Source: DASZWJ01 sp963813895 (lineage in GTDB: Bacteria > Pseudomonadota > Gammaproteobacteria > JAURND01). From it: a DNA stretch of 64,000 nucleotides. The position numbers and the translations under genes are program-made. The notes under the pieces are model-generated. The model was not told the origin of the DNA. It saw only the letters and a program-made list of their open reading frames with translations, and did no database searches. Shown here in pieces: positions 26,145 to 35,211 of the stretch (positions are counted from its first letter, which is position 1; every line of letters begins with the position of its first letter). Location of the stretch: contig CAWFAS010000005.1 of assembly GCA_963813895.1 (NCBI GenBank), positions 386,956 to 450,955 of the forward strand. Direction: 5' to 3'.

Positions 26145-26177
26145 TTTAAAACTACTTTAATAAAATTCTTATATAAT
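26145..26177 (+). promoter_or_regulatory. PmrA-box-like promoter
   Basis: TTTAAA-ACTAC-TTTAAT (26145-26161), exactly 10 bp, then a perfect TATAAT (26172-26177). The half-sites fit YTTAAK-N5-YTTAAK with one mismatch. It precedes the effector candidate starting at 26214. Confidence 0.45.
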
Positions 26178-26213
26178 AAAAACTTGCTAGCAAATTACTA
26201 TGAGGTTAATTAT

Positions 26214-26990
26214 ATGCAAGAAAAACTAAACGAATATACTCGTTTCAAAAAGAAGCGTCTTGAATCTGCTCTGAAATATATGAACAAGGCAGAAGAACTG
26301 CTGGCCTTTAATCTGACACAAATTCAAAGCCAGCAAGAAATCGAGTCAAGGATAAAACAAGGTGAAAATTCTGGCACTGACTATATATCTGACTTTGATT
26401 ATAGTAAGTACATTGATAATTCTTACACCGAAAAAGAAATTAAAGGAATATTGGAAAAATGGCCCGAGTTATATGCTTATGTTTTATTAAAAACACGGTT
26501 GAAGCTCCCTCCAGAGTTTTTCAAGGAATGCTTCGATAAAGCTATTAACCCATTTTTAACTATTACTCGTAACCGCCAACCAAAACCCATCTACTCAAAA
26601 GAGAATGCAATACAAATATTCCTTAACTATTATCCTAATTCTGATTGCAAAACCGTAAAAAATCAGATTTCGCATGAAGAGTGGGAAAAAGCCCTTTCAA
26701 AACAAATTCCCGATACTCGAAATGAAATTCTAAATCGCTTAGGACCCATACCTATAAATCCTAATATAAATGAAGCAAGCAAAGGCCTTGATGAGCATGA
26801 AATTAATGAAAAATACTTTTTGCTGCCAAAATCAAATAGTCAATCAAATGCTGTTTTTTTCAACACACCAAAAGTAGAATCAGCACCTGAAATTAAACAA
26901 ACACACAGTGTAAACGAAACCGAAACCGAAACCGAAACCGAAACCGATAAAAATGCCGTTCTGCTTTCAACTTTTACGGGTTCTAAATAG
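26214..26990 (+). CDS. Unknown hydrophilic protein, effector candidate
   Basis: Starting at ATG 26214 (TGAGG 10 bases upstream) the product is 258 residues. The N-terminal third is strongly helical and basic (MQEKLNEYTRFKKKRLESAL), possibly a coiled coil. A middle part (YTEKEIKGILEKWPELYAYV) is also helical, and the C-terminus contains five ET pairs encoded by a GAAACC repeat. No family is recognised and there is no signal peptide. A PmrA-box-like promoter with perfect TATAAT lies just upstream, which supports regulated expression. Confidence 0.6.
   Translation: MQEKLNEYTRFKKKRLESALKYMNKAEELLAFNLTQIQSQQEIESRIKQGENSGTDYISDFDYSKYIDNSYTEKEIKGILEKWPELYAYVLLKTRLKLPPEFFKECFDKAINPFLTITRNRQPKPIYSKENAIQIFLNYYPNSDCKTVKNQISHEEWEKALSKQIPDTRNEILNRLGPIPINPNINEASKGLDEHEINEKYFLLPKSNSQSNAVFFNTPKVESAPEIKQTHSVNETETETETETDKNAVLLSTFTGSK
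26917..26947 (+). repeat. Hexanucleotide repeat (GAAACC)n in coding sequence
   Basis: About five tandem copies of GAAACC encode (Glu-Thr)n near the protein C-terminus. Slippage would change length in steps of two residues without shifting the frame. Confidence 0.85.
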
Positions 26991-27062
26991 GTAGCATGGC
27001 TGAGGCTGGAATGTTTGAGAGAAGAATCGGAAATTCCCCAGTTTTCCTCCACCTGGTAATTT

Positions 27063-27168
27063 CCAGGGCTGTCCCAAATTATGCTGAATAGTTACCGGGT
27101 GGCAATCTAAATTCCCAGCACTGTATTCCCCCTTAACAAAGGGGAAATATAATTTGGGGCAGCCCTGG
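27063..27168. repeat. 106-bp inverted-repeat element
   Basis: The ends CCAGGGCTGTCCCAAATTAT and ATAATTTGGGGCAGCCCTGG are inverted with one mismatch. It is a small non-coding palindrome between an effector gene and transposase debris. Confidence 0.75.
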
Positions 27169-27228
27169 GCTAATTCCCTCCGTCCCCACTGCCATTAAGT
27201 TAAGAAATTATATCGTTCTAATCCCTTG

Positions 27229-27309
27229 GCCGTTATTGCGAGGAGCGAAGCGACGCGGCAATCCAGCACCTTGTTGTGGATTGCCGCGTCGCTCCTCGCA
27301 ATGACGGCC
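27229..27309. repeat. Palindromic repeat GCGAGGAGCGAAGCGACGCG
   Basis: The arms are GGCCGTTATTGCGAGGAGCG, then AAGCGACGCGGCAATCCA, and their reverse complement. The same sequence family (CATTGCGAGGAGCGAAGCGA) occurs at about 39652-39690. Similar palindromes are common in intracellular proteobacteria. Confidence 0.8.
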
Positions 27310-27599
27310 AGGGGGAATTTATTTTCATACGCAGGTCTGTTCGATTTAACCTTCTTCTTGATTTTTAAGCATATTTTGTAATCATATGGCTTTTTAAACG
27401 CTAATAGGATGAAAATAAACAAAAATGAAGAAAGGATATAAAAAGGACAAGAGCCTAAGAAATGTTTCCCAAAAGCTTGAAAAAGAACCATTTATAAATA
27501 AACATAAAGAGGCCCTAAAAGATTTTACCAGGGATAGAGCTCTCACTTTTGTGGTTATTTTTATGTTAATTTTTAAAAAAAAGCATTAAATCATTACAA

Positions 27600-27990
27600 T
27601 TAGCGCTCAATGAACTATTTATGCATAAAAATATCAATGTCATTGTGAGCGCAAGTGCCTATACTCAGCAAGAAAAAAGTTTAAACATACTGCATTTATC
27701 GAATTAAATGATGATACTGTCAATATTTATTATGAGGATGACGATATCAAACGGTGGAAAGGCTATCGCTGTTTAGGAGTCGATGGTTCCAAGATTATTT
27801 TACCGAATACAGATGAGATAAAGAAAGAATTCGGTGAAATAAAAATCACGAGTCAGTATGTCAATGGAACTTATGCGTGTGCGCTATTCGAATGTTACAT
27901 GATGTGCTCAATCGTACTGCGGTAAAAAGCATACTGTCTCCAGCATTGAGCTATGAAGTGGATTTGGCTGCTTTCCTAACCCTAAGGTAT
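27600..27990 (+). pseudogene. IS4-family transposase remnant
   Basis: In shifting frames the sequence reads KNINVIVSASAYTQ, HTAFIELNDDTVNIYYEDDD, IKRWKGYRCLGVDGSKIILP and NGTYACALFECYMD. The GVDGS motif carries the first catalytic Asp of an IS4-type DDE transposase. The 5' start, several frames and the C-terminal DDE residues are lost. Confidence 0.65.
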
Positions 27991-28164
27991 GCACACATCT
28001 TTGATTGGTTCCTGTAACGTACTGCTTTCACGTAACTACTTAAGCCTGGCGCTCTAGCTCCAGTACGTTGCTCCTGCACCTAGGTCTGTACCATGGCAAT
28101 TGCTTTGAATTAAGCACTGTACCCCCTCTCCCGCGAACAGGTTCGGGAATCTTCACCAATTCTT

Positions 28165-29160
28165 CGTTGAAGCATCGTTAATTCAAGTGACGTCAAAATC
28201 AAGATCTAGTAGTTATTTTGAGATAAGATACAAGTTACCTGTTTACTGAGTATAGGGCGTCCGGTGTAGAGAGGGCACGATCCTAGTCTGGGCTTTAGAG
28301 CGGAACTACGGGAAGCAGTCGCCTGGATGCAAAAGAGAGAAACTCAAGAGGTAACATCTCAAGAGTGAGAGTATCGATGCCAGGAACTGTGGCGGAGCTG
28401 TTCGTAGTAGTGATGAAGCTTCTGTAATGGAAGTGGAGCGAAGGGGCAGCGTTAAAAATGGATTTGTCAATTTCAAAACTTGTAATAAGGATAAGAGATG
28501 GATAAACCAAAACCATTTGCTATACCGAAAAGTTTAGTAGCGGAGGCTTATAAACTGGTCAAGGCTAATAAAGGTGGGGTCGGTGTAGACCGAGAATCAC
28601 TGGAAGAGTTTGACAAGAAATTAGATAAGCACCTCTACAAAATTTGGAATAGGCTAAGTTCGGGCAGTTATTTTCCGCCAGCGGTAAGGGGTGTAGAGAT
28701 ACCCAAGAAACAAGGCGGAACAAGAATGCTCGGCGTGCCGACTGTGTCGGATAAAATAGCACAGATGGTAATCAAGCTGATGTTTGAGCCGTCAGTAGAG
28801 CCATACTTTTTAGAGGATTCCTATGGGTACAGGCCGAATAAATCGGCTCTGGATGCGATAGGAGTAACGCGAAAAAGGTGTTGGGAATATGACTGGCTGA
28901 TAGAGTTTGATATCAAAGGGCTGTTCGATAATATAGACCACGAGCTATTGATGAAAGCAGTTCGACTTGTATTTTTAGGTTATGAATTTAGAGCGAGGGG
29001 AGCAGAAAACGGAAAAACAAAGGAAGTATTTACTGGATTTCTACCAGCAATATCCCCGAAAGCAAAGCAAGCCATCACAGCAAAGATAAGGGAGCTTAAT
29101 GTGAGAAACAAGAGCGACCTGAGCTTACAAGAAATAGCGAAATGGATAAATCCAATGAGT
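28165..29160 (+). mobile_element. Group II intron copy C, diverged and deleted
   Basis: From about 28165 the sequence aligns with the 5' ribozyme part and maturase of introns A/B at clearly lower identity. The 5' terminus is not recognisable, and the 3' part with domains V and VI is missing because the sequence switches to another intron near 29155. Confidence 0.75.
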
Positions 29161-29220
29161 GAGGATGGCCTGATGATTTGTCCGAAGTCGGACTGGTTGA
29201 TAGTACTCTGCGATAGGTAG
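28498..29220 (+). pseudogene. ltrA: Intron C maturase with internal deletion
   Basis: The 240-codon frame matches residues 1-156 of the intron A maturase (MDKPKPFAIPKSLVAEAYKL and so on to LLMKAVR) and then jumps to VFLGYEFRARGAENGKTKEV, about 130 residues downstream. The deletion removes the PQGG and YADD motifs but stays in frame. After INP the frame enters the leader of a different intron. It has no reverse transcriptase activity. Confidence 0.85.
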
Positions 29221-29935
29221 AGCCTATTACATGGGGAAGCGACCAGCGGGATTTGAATTCAACTAGTGAAACATGACCTCTATTCAACGAGAGGTTACGA
29301 GCCTTAATTCAATGTAAGGATAAACTCAGTCATGGCAACGAAACTAGAAGAAATAGCAGCAAAAGCTCGATACGATACAAATCTGCAATTTACATCATTA
29401 TGTCATCACATCACACGGGACATGATATGGGAGAATCTGAAACATATCCCAACGAGAAGTGCGCCTGGGGTGTATGAAGCCGATTTAAAGAATTTCTTTG
29501 GTAGTCTAGACCACGGATGGCTACTACGATTTGTTAAGCATCGAGTCGGAGACCCGAGGATAATTAGTCTTATCCAGCGATGGCTCAAAGCAGGCGTATT
29601 AGAAGATAACGAATTGCAAATCAGCGAGCTCGGCACACCCAAGGCGGCTCAGTTAGCGTTATACTGAGTAACATATATCTACACTATTTCACAGAAAGAT
29701 ACTGGCATAAAATGCTGATTAAGCGAAGCTGGAAAAGTTACATTACATGGGAAAAGTTCAAGCTAATCAAGGAACGTTATCCGATACAGCTACCAGAATT
29801 GAAGATTTCATTTGCGAAAATGAAATCGCATGCTGTGCTGTGAAACAAAGCCTGAACAGCGTGGTGCGGGAAATCCGCACGCCACGTTGTGTGGGGGTTG
29901 GAACCACTCAGTGGTGGTTCCTTCTACCCGGCGCC
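29160..29935 (+). mobile_element. Group II intron D remnant (different subtype)
   Basis: It starts within intron C and has its own leader (GAGCCTATTACATGGGGAAG), a maturase remnant, and a domain V-like hairpin near 29860-29900 (GTGCGGGAAATCCGCAC). The tail TGGTTCCTTCTACCCGGCG also occurs at 16113-16135. Confidence 0.65.
29332..29840 (+). pseudogene. ltrA: Intron D maturase with internal deletion and frameshift
   Basis: The frame reads ATKLEEIAAKARYDTNLQFT and ENLKHIPTRSAPGV, then jumps to YEADLKNFFGSLDHGWLLRF, so about 90 residues including the RT template-grip blocks are missing. At GTPK the frame shifts, and LSNIYLHYFTERYW and a C-terminal FKLIKERYPIQLPELKISFA follow in another frame. YADD is absent. 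Confidence 0.75.
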
Positions 29936-29944
29936 AGGTGGAAC

Positions 29945-30317
29945 TGGATGCGAGCGATGAACAAATTAAACAGGATTTTAGCGAATGGTAGTGCGAGAAA
30001 GAAAAAGACGAAATGTGCCTGCGCCAAAGAGAAATTTTAGTGATGCTGACTTTGTTAGTTGGCACGAATCGGCTATTTTGCCTTATCTTGATTTACTGTT
30101 TTGGGCAGGGCTGGAAAAAGCTAAGATAAATCAATATATTATTGCCCAAGCCATTTTCCCCGATGCCTATGCCCTGGGTTCTGACATTGATCCTCTTGGC
30201 AAACTTAAGACAACAAAGAAAAAGGCTGAATATTTAATGAACAATAATATTATGAGGCTGTTGGAATTTCAGGTGACTGAGCCTAAACGCACTGATGAAG
30301 GAGTTGCTATCGGGTAG
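29945..30317 (+). pseudogene. C-terminal part of an unknown protein behind intron D
   Basis: The 5' stretch VELDASDEQIKQDFSEW leads, after a stop/frameshift at about 29990, into VRERKRRNVPAPKRNFSDAD, then FVSWHESAILPYLDLLFW. The protein is hydrophilic with one conserved-looking YLDLLFWAG stretch; the family is not recognised. It begins right after the tail of intron D, which suggests truncation by the insertion. Translation from ATG 29985 would give 110 residues, but there is no ribosome-binding site. Confidence 0.45.
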
Positions 30318-30472
30318 TGAAGGATTATGCTAAATCCTGGACATGAATAAGTATTAATTCTCTAATTTAAAAGACGGTCTTCTGGAAAAAAGCAAATGGT
30401 TTTTAGGCCAAAAATCATTTCTTTGCAGAACCAGGTTGGATTTTCTTGGGTTGGTAATTTATTAATTCCGGT

Positions 30473-30647
30473 ATGCTTGTCATCCCTGCATATATGCTTG
30501 TCATCCCTGCATAGATGAAGGGGGGAAGGAAACAGTAAGTGAAAGCGACGATACGTCGTTCCGGCAGGAAGCCGGAATACAGTCCACAAGGGTGTGAAAG
30601 TCTTGTTTCCTGCAAACTGAATCCCAGCTTCCATGTCGGGATGATGG
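30473..30647. repeat. Tandem 22-bp repeat and GTCGTTCCGGCAGGAAGCCG palindrome
   Basis: TATGCTTGTCATCCCTGCAT occurs twice in tandem (30473-30515). An imperfect palindrome of the GTCGTCCCGGCAGGAAGC family follows (about 30554-30647); other copies are in the MITE at 474-770 and at about 42606-42640. Confidence 0.75.
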
Positions 30648-30694
30648 TGTGAGTAGATATCTTTTAGTTTAAATATTTAAAGGAGTATGTATTT

Positions 30695-31558
30695 ATGTGC
30701 GTTTTCAGACTTGATTTAAGATTACCTGACGGCAAACCCCTTGAAAGTCCTATCCATTTTCGCGATTTGTTCAGCCCAAGCATTCCTCTAAACACAAAGC
30801 CCACAAGATTTGGAAAGGAGTTCTTTGATCATTTAAAATTAAAACCCAACAGCCTACCCCCCGGAGATGCAATATATCTAACGCTGCCCGACTGCCTTGA
30901 TGACCACCTTAGTCCTGATGCTCTTACTTGGATACGTACTCAACTGAATATGGATAGTTCGTTTGAAGGAATACCATCCTATAATGAAATTAGAGTTGAA
31001 ACATTTCTGAATAATCAGATAAAAGAACAACAAGCAAAACTTTTATTCAGTGAGGAAGGTCTCAATATTATTATTGCACCTAAGGAAGAAAAAACGGCCA
31101 AACATGAAGATCGAGATAAAGTTGCACTTGTCAATTTTTTTCAACGTTTCAACTTTGACCCAAGCTTAGGAAAAATTTCTTATTTCGAGGTTAAATATGG
31201 TAGAAATATAGATATGGAGCAGGTGGGAAATGATCATGCTTTTTTAACAAGGATTTTGGATAAATCTTCTTATCCTATGTCAAATGCATTTAATAAAGTT
31301 AATTTTGTTCCAGAATGTCGATTTTTCTTATCTGTCGAGCAATATAATTGGTTAAAAGCATTAATCCCTACAAAAACTAAAGATAATAAACAGCCAGTTT
31401 CTCAAAACCCACATAATTTTTGGTCGCCAGATCAACCATCCGATGAAAGCTTAGAAAAGAAAAACCTTAAAAAAGACCTAAAAGAACCACTACTTAAAAA
31501 AGACCTAGAAGAACCACTTCCAAAATCCAATTCTGAGAAATTTTGTATTATTAGTTAG
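30695..31558 (+). CDS. Effector candidate with C-terminal CaaX motif (CIIS)
   Basis: The 287-residue protein is of unknown family. It ends KFCIIS, so the last four residues Cys-Ile-Ile-Ser form a farnesylation-type CaaX box. Just before it, residues ~255-279 hold a repeated basic unit, KKDLKEPLLKKDLEEPLPK, resembling the polybasic region that helps prenylated proteins bind membranes. There is no signal peptide or membrane segment. The ATG has AAAGGAG 10 bases upstream. It is the second CaaX protein in the window. Membrane targeting in the host is inferred; the catalytic or binding function is unknown. Confidence 0.62.
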   Translation: MCVFRLDLRLPDGKPLESPIHFRDLFSPSIPLNTKPTRFGKEFFDHLKLKPNSLPPGDAIYLTLPDCLDDHLSPDALTWIRTQLNMDSSFEGIPSYNEIRVETFLNNQIKEQQAKLLFSEEGLNIIIAPKEEKTAKHEDRDKVALVNFFQRFNFDPSLGKISYFEVKYGRNIDMEQVGNDHAFLTRILDKSSYPMSNAFNKVNFVPECRFFLSVEQYNWLKALIPTKTKDNKQPVSQNPHNFWSPDQPSDESLEKKNLKKDLKEPLLKKDLEEPLPKSNSEKFCIIS

Positions 31559-32284
31559 AAAATATTTAGAATTATGCCATGCCGCGCATAAGACATTGAT
31601 TTTTTGCGGCGAAAAAGAGTATGAGTCCATTAAAAATGAATTAAGGAGGTTTTAGAATAGGGGTTTCCTAGGTTTGACAGATAGATCTCAAATTTGCCCT
31701 AAAAACCCCTCCAACCCGCATGAATACTGGGTGTCATATTTTTTTGGCGCCAAATTGTAGCGACAACTTTTTTTGACATCCTGCTTACTCTAAAGGACAG
31801 GCATTCCTACGGTGCTTTCACTGAACCCCGAGTAAGTCACTTCGGTGGGTTCCTGCTTCATTGAGTAGACCTAACTGCATCCTCTCCACAAGCTAACAAG
31901 CGGTTCCCCCGCTCTAAAATATTTATCGCGCCTACTACATCTGGGGTTGGCGCAGTTGCATCGTAAGCTCCTAATAATCACATATCAAACAAACTTTCCA
32001 AAATGCAAAAAACTTGGAGAAATCTATGTCCACAAAATCTGCACCATTTATTGCTTAGAACTTAATGCAAGTTAATATAAGCCTCCTTTTGAACAAAAAA
32101 CTGGAATGATTTTAGCTAAAAATTTTTCCAGAAAAATAAATAGATTGAAATCTTTCCGGAATAAAATAATTTTTTTTTCATTCCTTCACAAATTGTAGAA
32201 AGTTGCATGGTTTCGGCAATTTGTCGAGTAGACAACTCCACTAACGCCGTAAAAATCAACTCCCGCGTTGCCTCACACTAAAGA
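31559..32284. other. Long intergenic region with IS debris
   Basis: It holds the TnpB remnant described separately (31790-31975). On the minus strand at about 32190-32270 a short peptide-like frame (EATRELIFTALVELSTRQIA) has no start and no recognised family. The remaining sequence is AT-rich with no gene seen. Confidence 0.4.
31790..31975 (-). pseudogene. tnpB: IS200/IS605 OrfB (TnpB) C-terminal remnant
   Basis: The minus strand reads DATAPTPDVVGAINILERG, then (after a shift) NRLLACGEDAVRSTQ, MKQEPTEVTYSG and FSESTVGMPVL ending at 31790. ACGE followed by KQEPTE is the usual C-terminus of one TnpB group. The 3' part also encodes the region from which a TnpB-associated RNA would derive. The RuvC catalytic part is missing. 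Confidence 0.6.
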
Positions 32285-32317
32285 CTTAAGATTTACTTAA
32301 GTTTGAAAGATTATAAT
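32285..32317 (+). promoter_or_regulatory. PmrA-box-like promoter of the YopJ-like gene
   Basis: CTTAAG-ATTTA-CTTAAG (32285-32301) is a perfect fit to YTTAAK-N5-YTTAAK. After 10 bp there is a perfect TATAAT (32312-32317), 32 bp before the ATG at 32349. PmrA control of effector genes is known in Legionella and Coxiella; binding here is inferred. Confidence 0.6.
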
Positions 32318-32348
32318 TTAAGCTAAGATTTGTATAAAGGTTTAAATT

Positions 32349-34034
32349 ATGTCGGATAAAAATAATCAAGAGCTTTCTCTCCAGCAACGAGACCGTGCAC
32401 TTATTGATCGTTTATTTGGTGGGGCTACATCATTTGAATCGATCAGCCCTTCATCGATTCCTCATGCAGATAATAATTTAGATTTAGATGAAAAAGGACA
32501 TTCTACCTATCGCACCACTGAACTTAAAACCAAGGAGTTCATTGATCCTGATGCAAAAAAACAACCTGAGACCAAATCAGAAGATTCGTTAAAGACCAGA
32601 TTGGCACAAGCTCTCAATACAGCTAAAAGAGCTAAAAACGAAGTGATAGATGACTCGGATAATGAAGATGATGCCTTGGAGGATATAGCTAATGGTGTAT
32701 TCGATTTTGACGATAACGCCTTTGAGTATATAGCCAGTAGTTTCCTTGATATTGATATTGCCACAACAAGCGAATTTTATTCAAATCTGAATTTTACGGA
32801 AAAAGAATCATTTCTTAAAGAGTTAATTCCATTATGTCTTCAAGGAAAAAATGCATTTTTGCTTGTAGCATTGTCAGAGGCTGACAAGCGAACTGGAAAC
32901 AAAAATTTTCAGAATTTTATCAATCAACTTAAGGACAGCAGCGACAAACTCTTAGCAAGCAAACTGCTCAGCACTAATGTCAGGCCTAATGACCTAGATT
33001 CTGATGCAAAAAATTTACTGAAACAATTTGTAGGCTGGGGCCCTGTTACATTGGATGGAGCCTTGTTAATCGCCGCCCATACCAGGCTAAACAAAAATTA
33101 TGAATTTTCTCCGACATTGTTGGAAACTAATGATTTTACCTCCTACCTAGAACTTATAAAAACTCACGCCAAAAGCAATACTCCTGAAATTTTTGCCATC
33201 ATAGGTTCCCATTCATTTTGTGGAGTGATTGAGGTCGATGAGCTCGGTAAAGCATCCATTGTATTTATTGATGCCTTAGGAGAGAAAGCCGAGAAGAATG
33301 AATATATTACTGCATTCACTTCCATCTTTAATCATCCCTATGAGATTTTTCAAAACAAGGAAAAACGTTTTGGCAACATTGACGGAAGTTGTCACTTCTT
33401 TGCTTTGCAGGATATCTTAAAACTCAACAAACCCTATAATTTAGAGCAAGGTCTATTTAAATACTTACGAGAGCAAAATAATAACACGGTGATAAATCCC
33501 AAGAGGGATTTAAAAGATGTAACTTTTTGTAGATTACCGATGCAGCTTTTGCGCATTACTCAAACTCGTAAAATTAAGGATCAGGTTTTAGACCGAAAAG
33601 ATGAATTAAAACAGAAAATTAATAAAAAATACATGACTCTGGAATACTGCTGGCAAAAGGACTTTCAGTATAACGAAAAAGTGGGAAAGGACCAAAATAA
33701 TCGTTTAACGCAAATTCGAGATAAATTCTTTTTCAAAGCTTTTGATGTGCTGAAAAATTACTCAGGAAAAAATTTAAAAAAACTTTTGAATAATTCAAAT
33801 TTCGCTAAATTTAAAGCTAGAATGGAAACTCAAGCTTTACGCGAAACAGCACCAAGTATAAAGGTGGATGACAAGAAAAAATCTTCTTCATATTCAGATT
33901 CTGAACTACTTGGTAAACATGGGCAGTTTAGTCAAACACCCGCAAAAAATCTAACTAAAACTCCCGTCGTGAGCCCAATCCAGATAAACAAAGATACAAA
34001 TGAGACTCCTTCCCAGAATGTGGGGGTCGGTTAA
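32349..34034 (+). CDS. YopJ-like (CE clan) acetyltransferase/cysteine protease candidate
   Basis: In the 561-residue protein the central segment has GSHSFCGVIEVD with His288, VFIDALG with Asp308, and GNIDGSCHFFALQDIL with Cys348. The spacing (20 and 40 residues) is close to the His-Glu-Cys triad of YopJ (19 and 44) and the order is the same, with hydrophobic beta-strand patterns around each residue. YopJ proteins acetylate Ser/Thr/Lys of host kinases; related CE-clan members are deubiquitinases or deSUMOylases. The N-terminus (residues 1-110) is acidic and disordered, and residues ~420-490 are basic and helical. There is no signal peptide. A strong PmrA-box-like promoter precedes it. The triad is seen; the function is inferred. 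Confidence 0.6.
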   Translation: MSDKNNQELSLQQRDRALIDRLFGGATSFESISPSSIPHADNNLDLDEKGHSTYRTTELKTKEFIDPDAKKQPETKSEDSLKTRLAQALNTAKRAKNEVIDDSDNEDDALEDIANGVFDFDDNAFEYIASSFLDIDIATTSEFYSNLNFTEKESFLKELIPLCLQGKNAFLLVALSEADKRTGNKNFQNFINQLKDSSDKLLASKLLSTNVRPNDLDSDAKNLLKQFVGWGPVTLDGALLIAAHTRLNKNYEFSPTLLETNDFTSYLELIKTHAKSNTPEIFAIIGSHSFCGVIEVDELGKASIVFIDALGEKAEKNEYITAFTSIFNHPYEIFQNKEKRFGNIDGSCHFFALQDILKLNKPYNLEQGLFKYLREQNNNTVINPKRDLKDVTFCRLPMQLLRITQTRKIKDQVLDRKDELKQKINKKYMTLEYCWQKDFQYNEKVGKDQNNRLTQIRDKFFFKAFDVLKNYSGKNLKKLLNNSNFAKFKARMETQALRETAPSIKVDDKKKSSSYSDSELLGKHGQFSQTPAKNLTKTPVVSPIQINKDTNETPSQNVGVG

Positions 34035-34573
34035 TGGTTTTCAGATCTTTTGTCTAAGAAAGGAAAGGGGGTTAAGTATTAACATGACAGATGATTTTCC
34101 ATTAAAAATATGTGTCATGTGAAAGGAACAGGGGTTAAGCCTTGACATAAGACATTGAAGTAAAAAGCTTCAATGTCTTATGTCACTTATGTGTAGTAGT
34201 TCATACTTAACCTGACAGACCCATCCTAAAAAACTGGTAACTGTTTAATTAAGCGTAAGCGGTAATTAAACGTTTGAATTATTATTTTAGACTCTTGATA
34301 ACCGAACGGTTGATTCTGTTCTAATTTTTCCATAGGGGAAAGTGTCTGGGGAATTACGTCGAAATCGCTAATAGGTGATGATGGAACAGTTTTTTTTGAT
34401 TCTTGAGTCATGGTTTTGGCTCAGAAGGTTGTTAAGTTCGCGTACAATTATTTCGCTGGATTAGCAGATTCTATTTTCCCAAGAATATACTATAAGTCAA
34501 TACTGCTAACTTGATAAAAATATTAAGGATGCATCATTGCACGAATGCTGCCGTGTGGCTCGTGCTATGGGTT
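34035..34573. other. Intergenic region with hairpins
   Basis: A 17-bp perfect stem with a 7-nt loop lies at 34144-34184 (arms GACATAAGACATTGAAG). Around it are REP-like pieces (GGGGTTAAG, CATGACAGA). A possible 61-codon minus-strand frame at 34226-34411 has no ribosome-binding site. TAAGCGGTAATTAAAC at 34252 also occurs at 22140. Confidence 0.5.
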
Positions 34574-34737
34574 GTCGTCCCCGCCGCTCAATAGCATCCA
34601 AGAACATATTTCTGTGGTAAGGGGATCCAAAACCCCAGCTAACCATAGGCTTATTTTATAGTGGTTAAGGTACTTGATTTTTGGATCCCCGCTGTCGTGT
34701 TTAAGCTTTTAATCCGCATAGGAGCGGCGGGGACGAC
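34574..34737. repeat. Inverted repeat GTCGTCCCCGCCGCTC element
   Basis: The arms GTCGTCCCCGCCGCTC and GAGCGGCGGGGACGAC are perfect inverted copies about 130 bp apart. Inner GGGGATCCAAAA/TTTTGGATCCCC arms make a second level of pairing. It is non-coding. Confidence 0.75.
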
Positions 34738-34890
34738 AGCACTAAACCTCAAAGCCTAGTAATGCCTTTCATTAAGTTAGTAGTATTGCAATGTAGACCA
34801 CGTTGCGCCTTGCTTGAATACCCAATAAACGGTTTTGAAATGACTTTTAGCATCAGCCAGGCGGGAGTGAGGATGGTATGTTTGTTTTAT

Positions 34891-35185
34891 CTACTTCTCC
34901 ATCTGTTTTTCCTGTTTTATTTCCTGCTTTGGGGGTTCGTGGCTTGTCAGCGAACTGCTGTTTAATGAACTGTTGCCTGATGAGAATAATGCTGGGGACG
35001 AGGAAGAAAAATAGGAACTAGAGCCTTCAATAGTCGCACGGGTTGGATCTTCTTCTAAAGCAAAAGACATGCTGCTGCTTGATGAGGAGTATGTCGAAGC
35101 GGATGAAGCATGTGGCAGATGTCCATTGGAATTATTTTGTTCATACTTTGAGTCTTTAGGTAAATGATTGGCTAAACGCTTACAT
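34891..35185 (-). pseudogene. Ser-rich C-terminal remnant of an effector-like protein
   Basis: A start-less minus-strand frame of ~97 codons reads KRLANHLPKDSKYEQNNSNG, then ASSASTYSSSSSSMSFALEE and SSSYFSSSSPALFSSGNSSL, ending KQEIKQEKQMEK. The Ser-rich low-complexity tail resembles that of the protein at 20495-22027. The upstream frame is closed by TAA, so the N-terminal part has been lost. Confidence 0.45.
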
Positions 35186-35211
35186 TAAATTCTTTTGTTG
35201 CATCATTTATT

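Noticed and set aside
27229..27309. Regular palindromic repeats considered as a CRISPR array
   Set aside because: Only single palindromes or pairs occur, without evenly spaced direct repeats and spacers anywhere in the window.
34762..34965. Plus-strand hydrophobic frame of 67 codons
   Set aside because: It lies opposite the Ser-rich effector remnant at 34891-35185, whose Ser codons give Leu/Phe-rich shadows; no ribosome-binding site.
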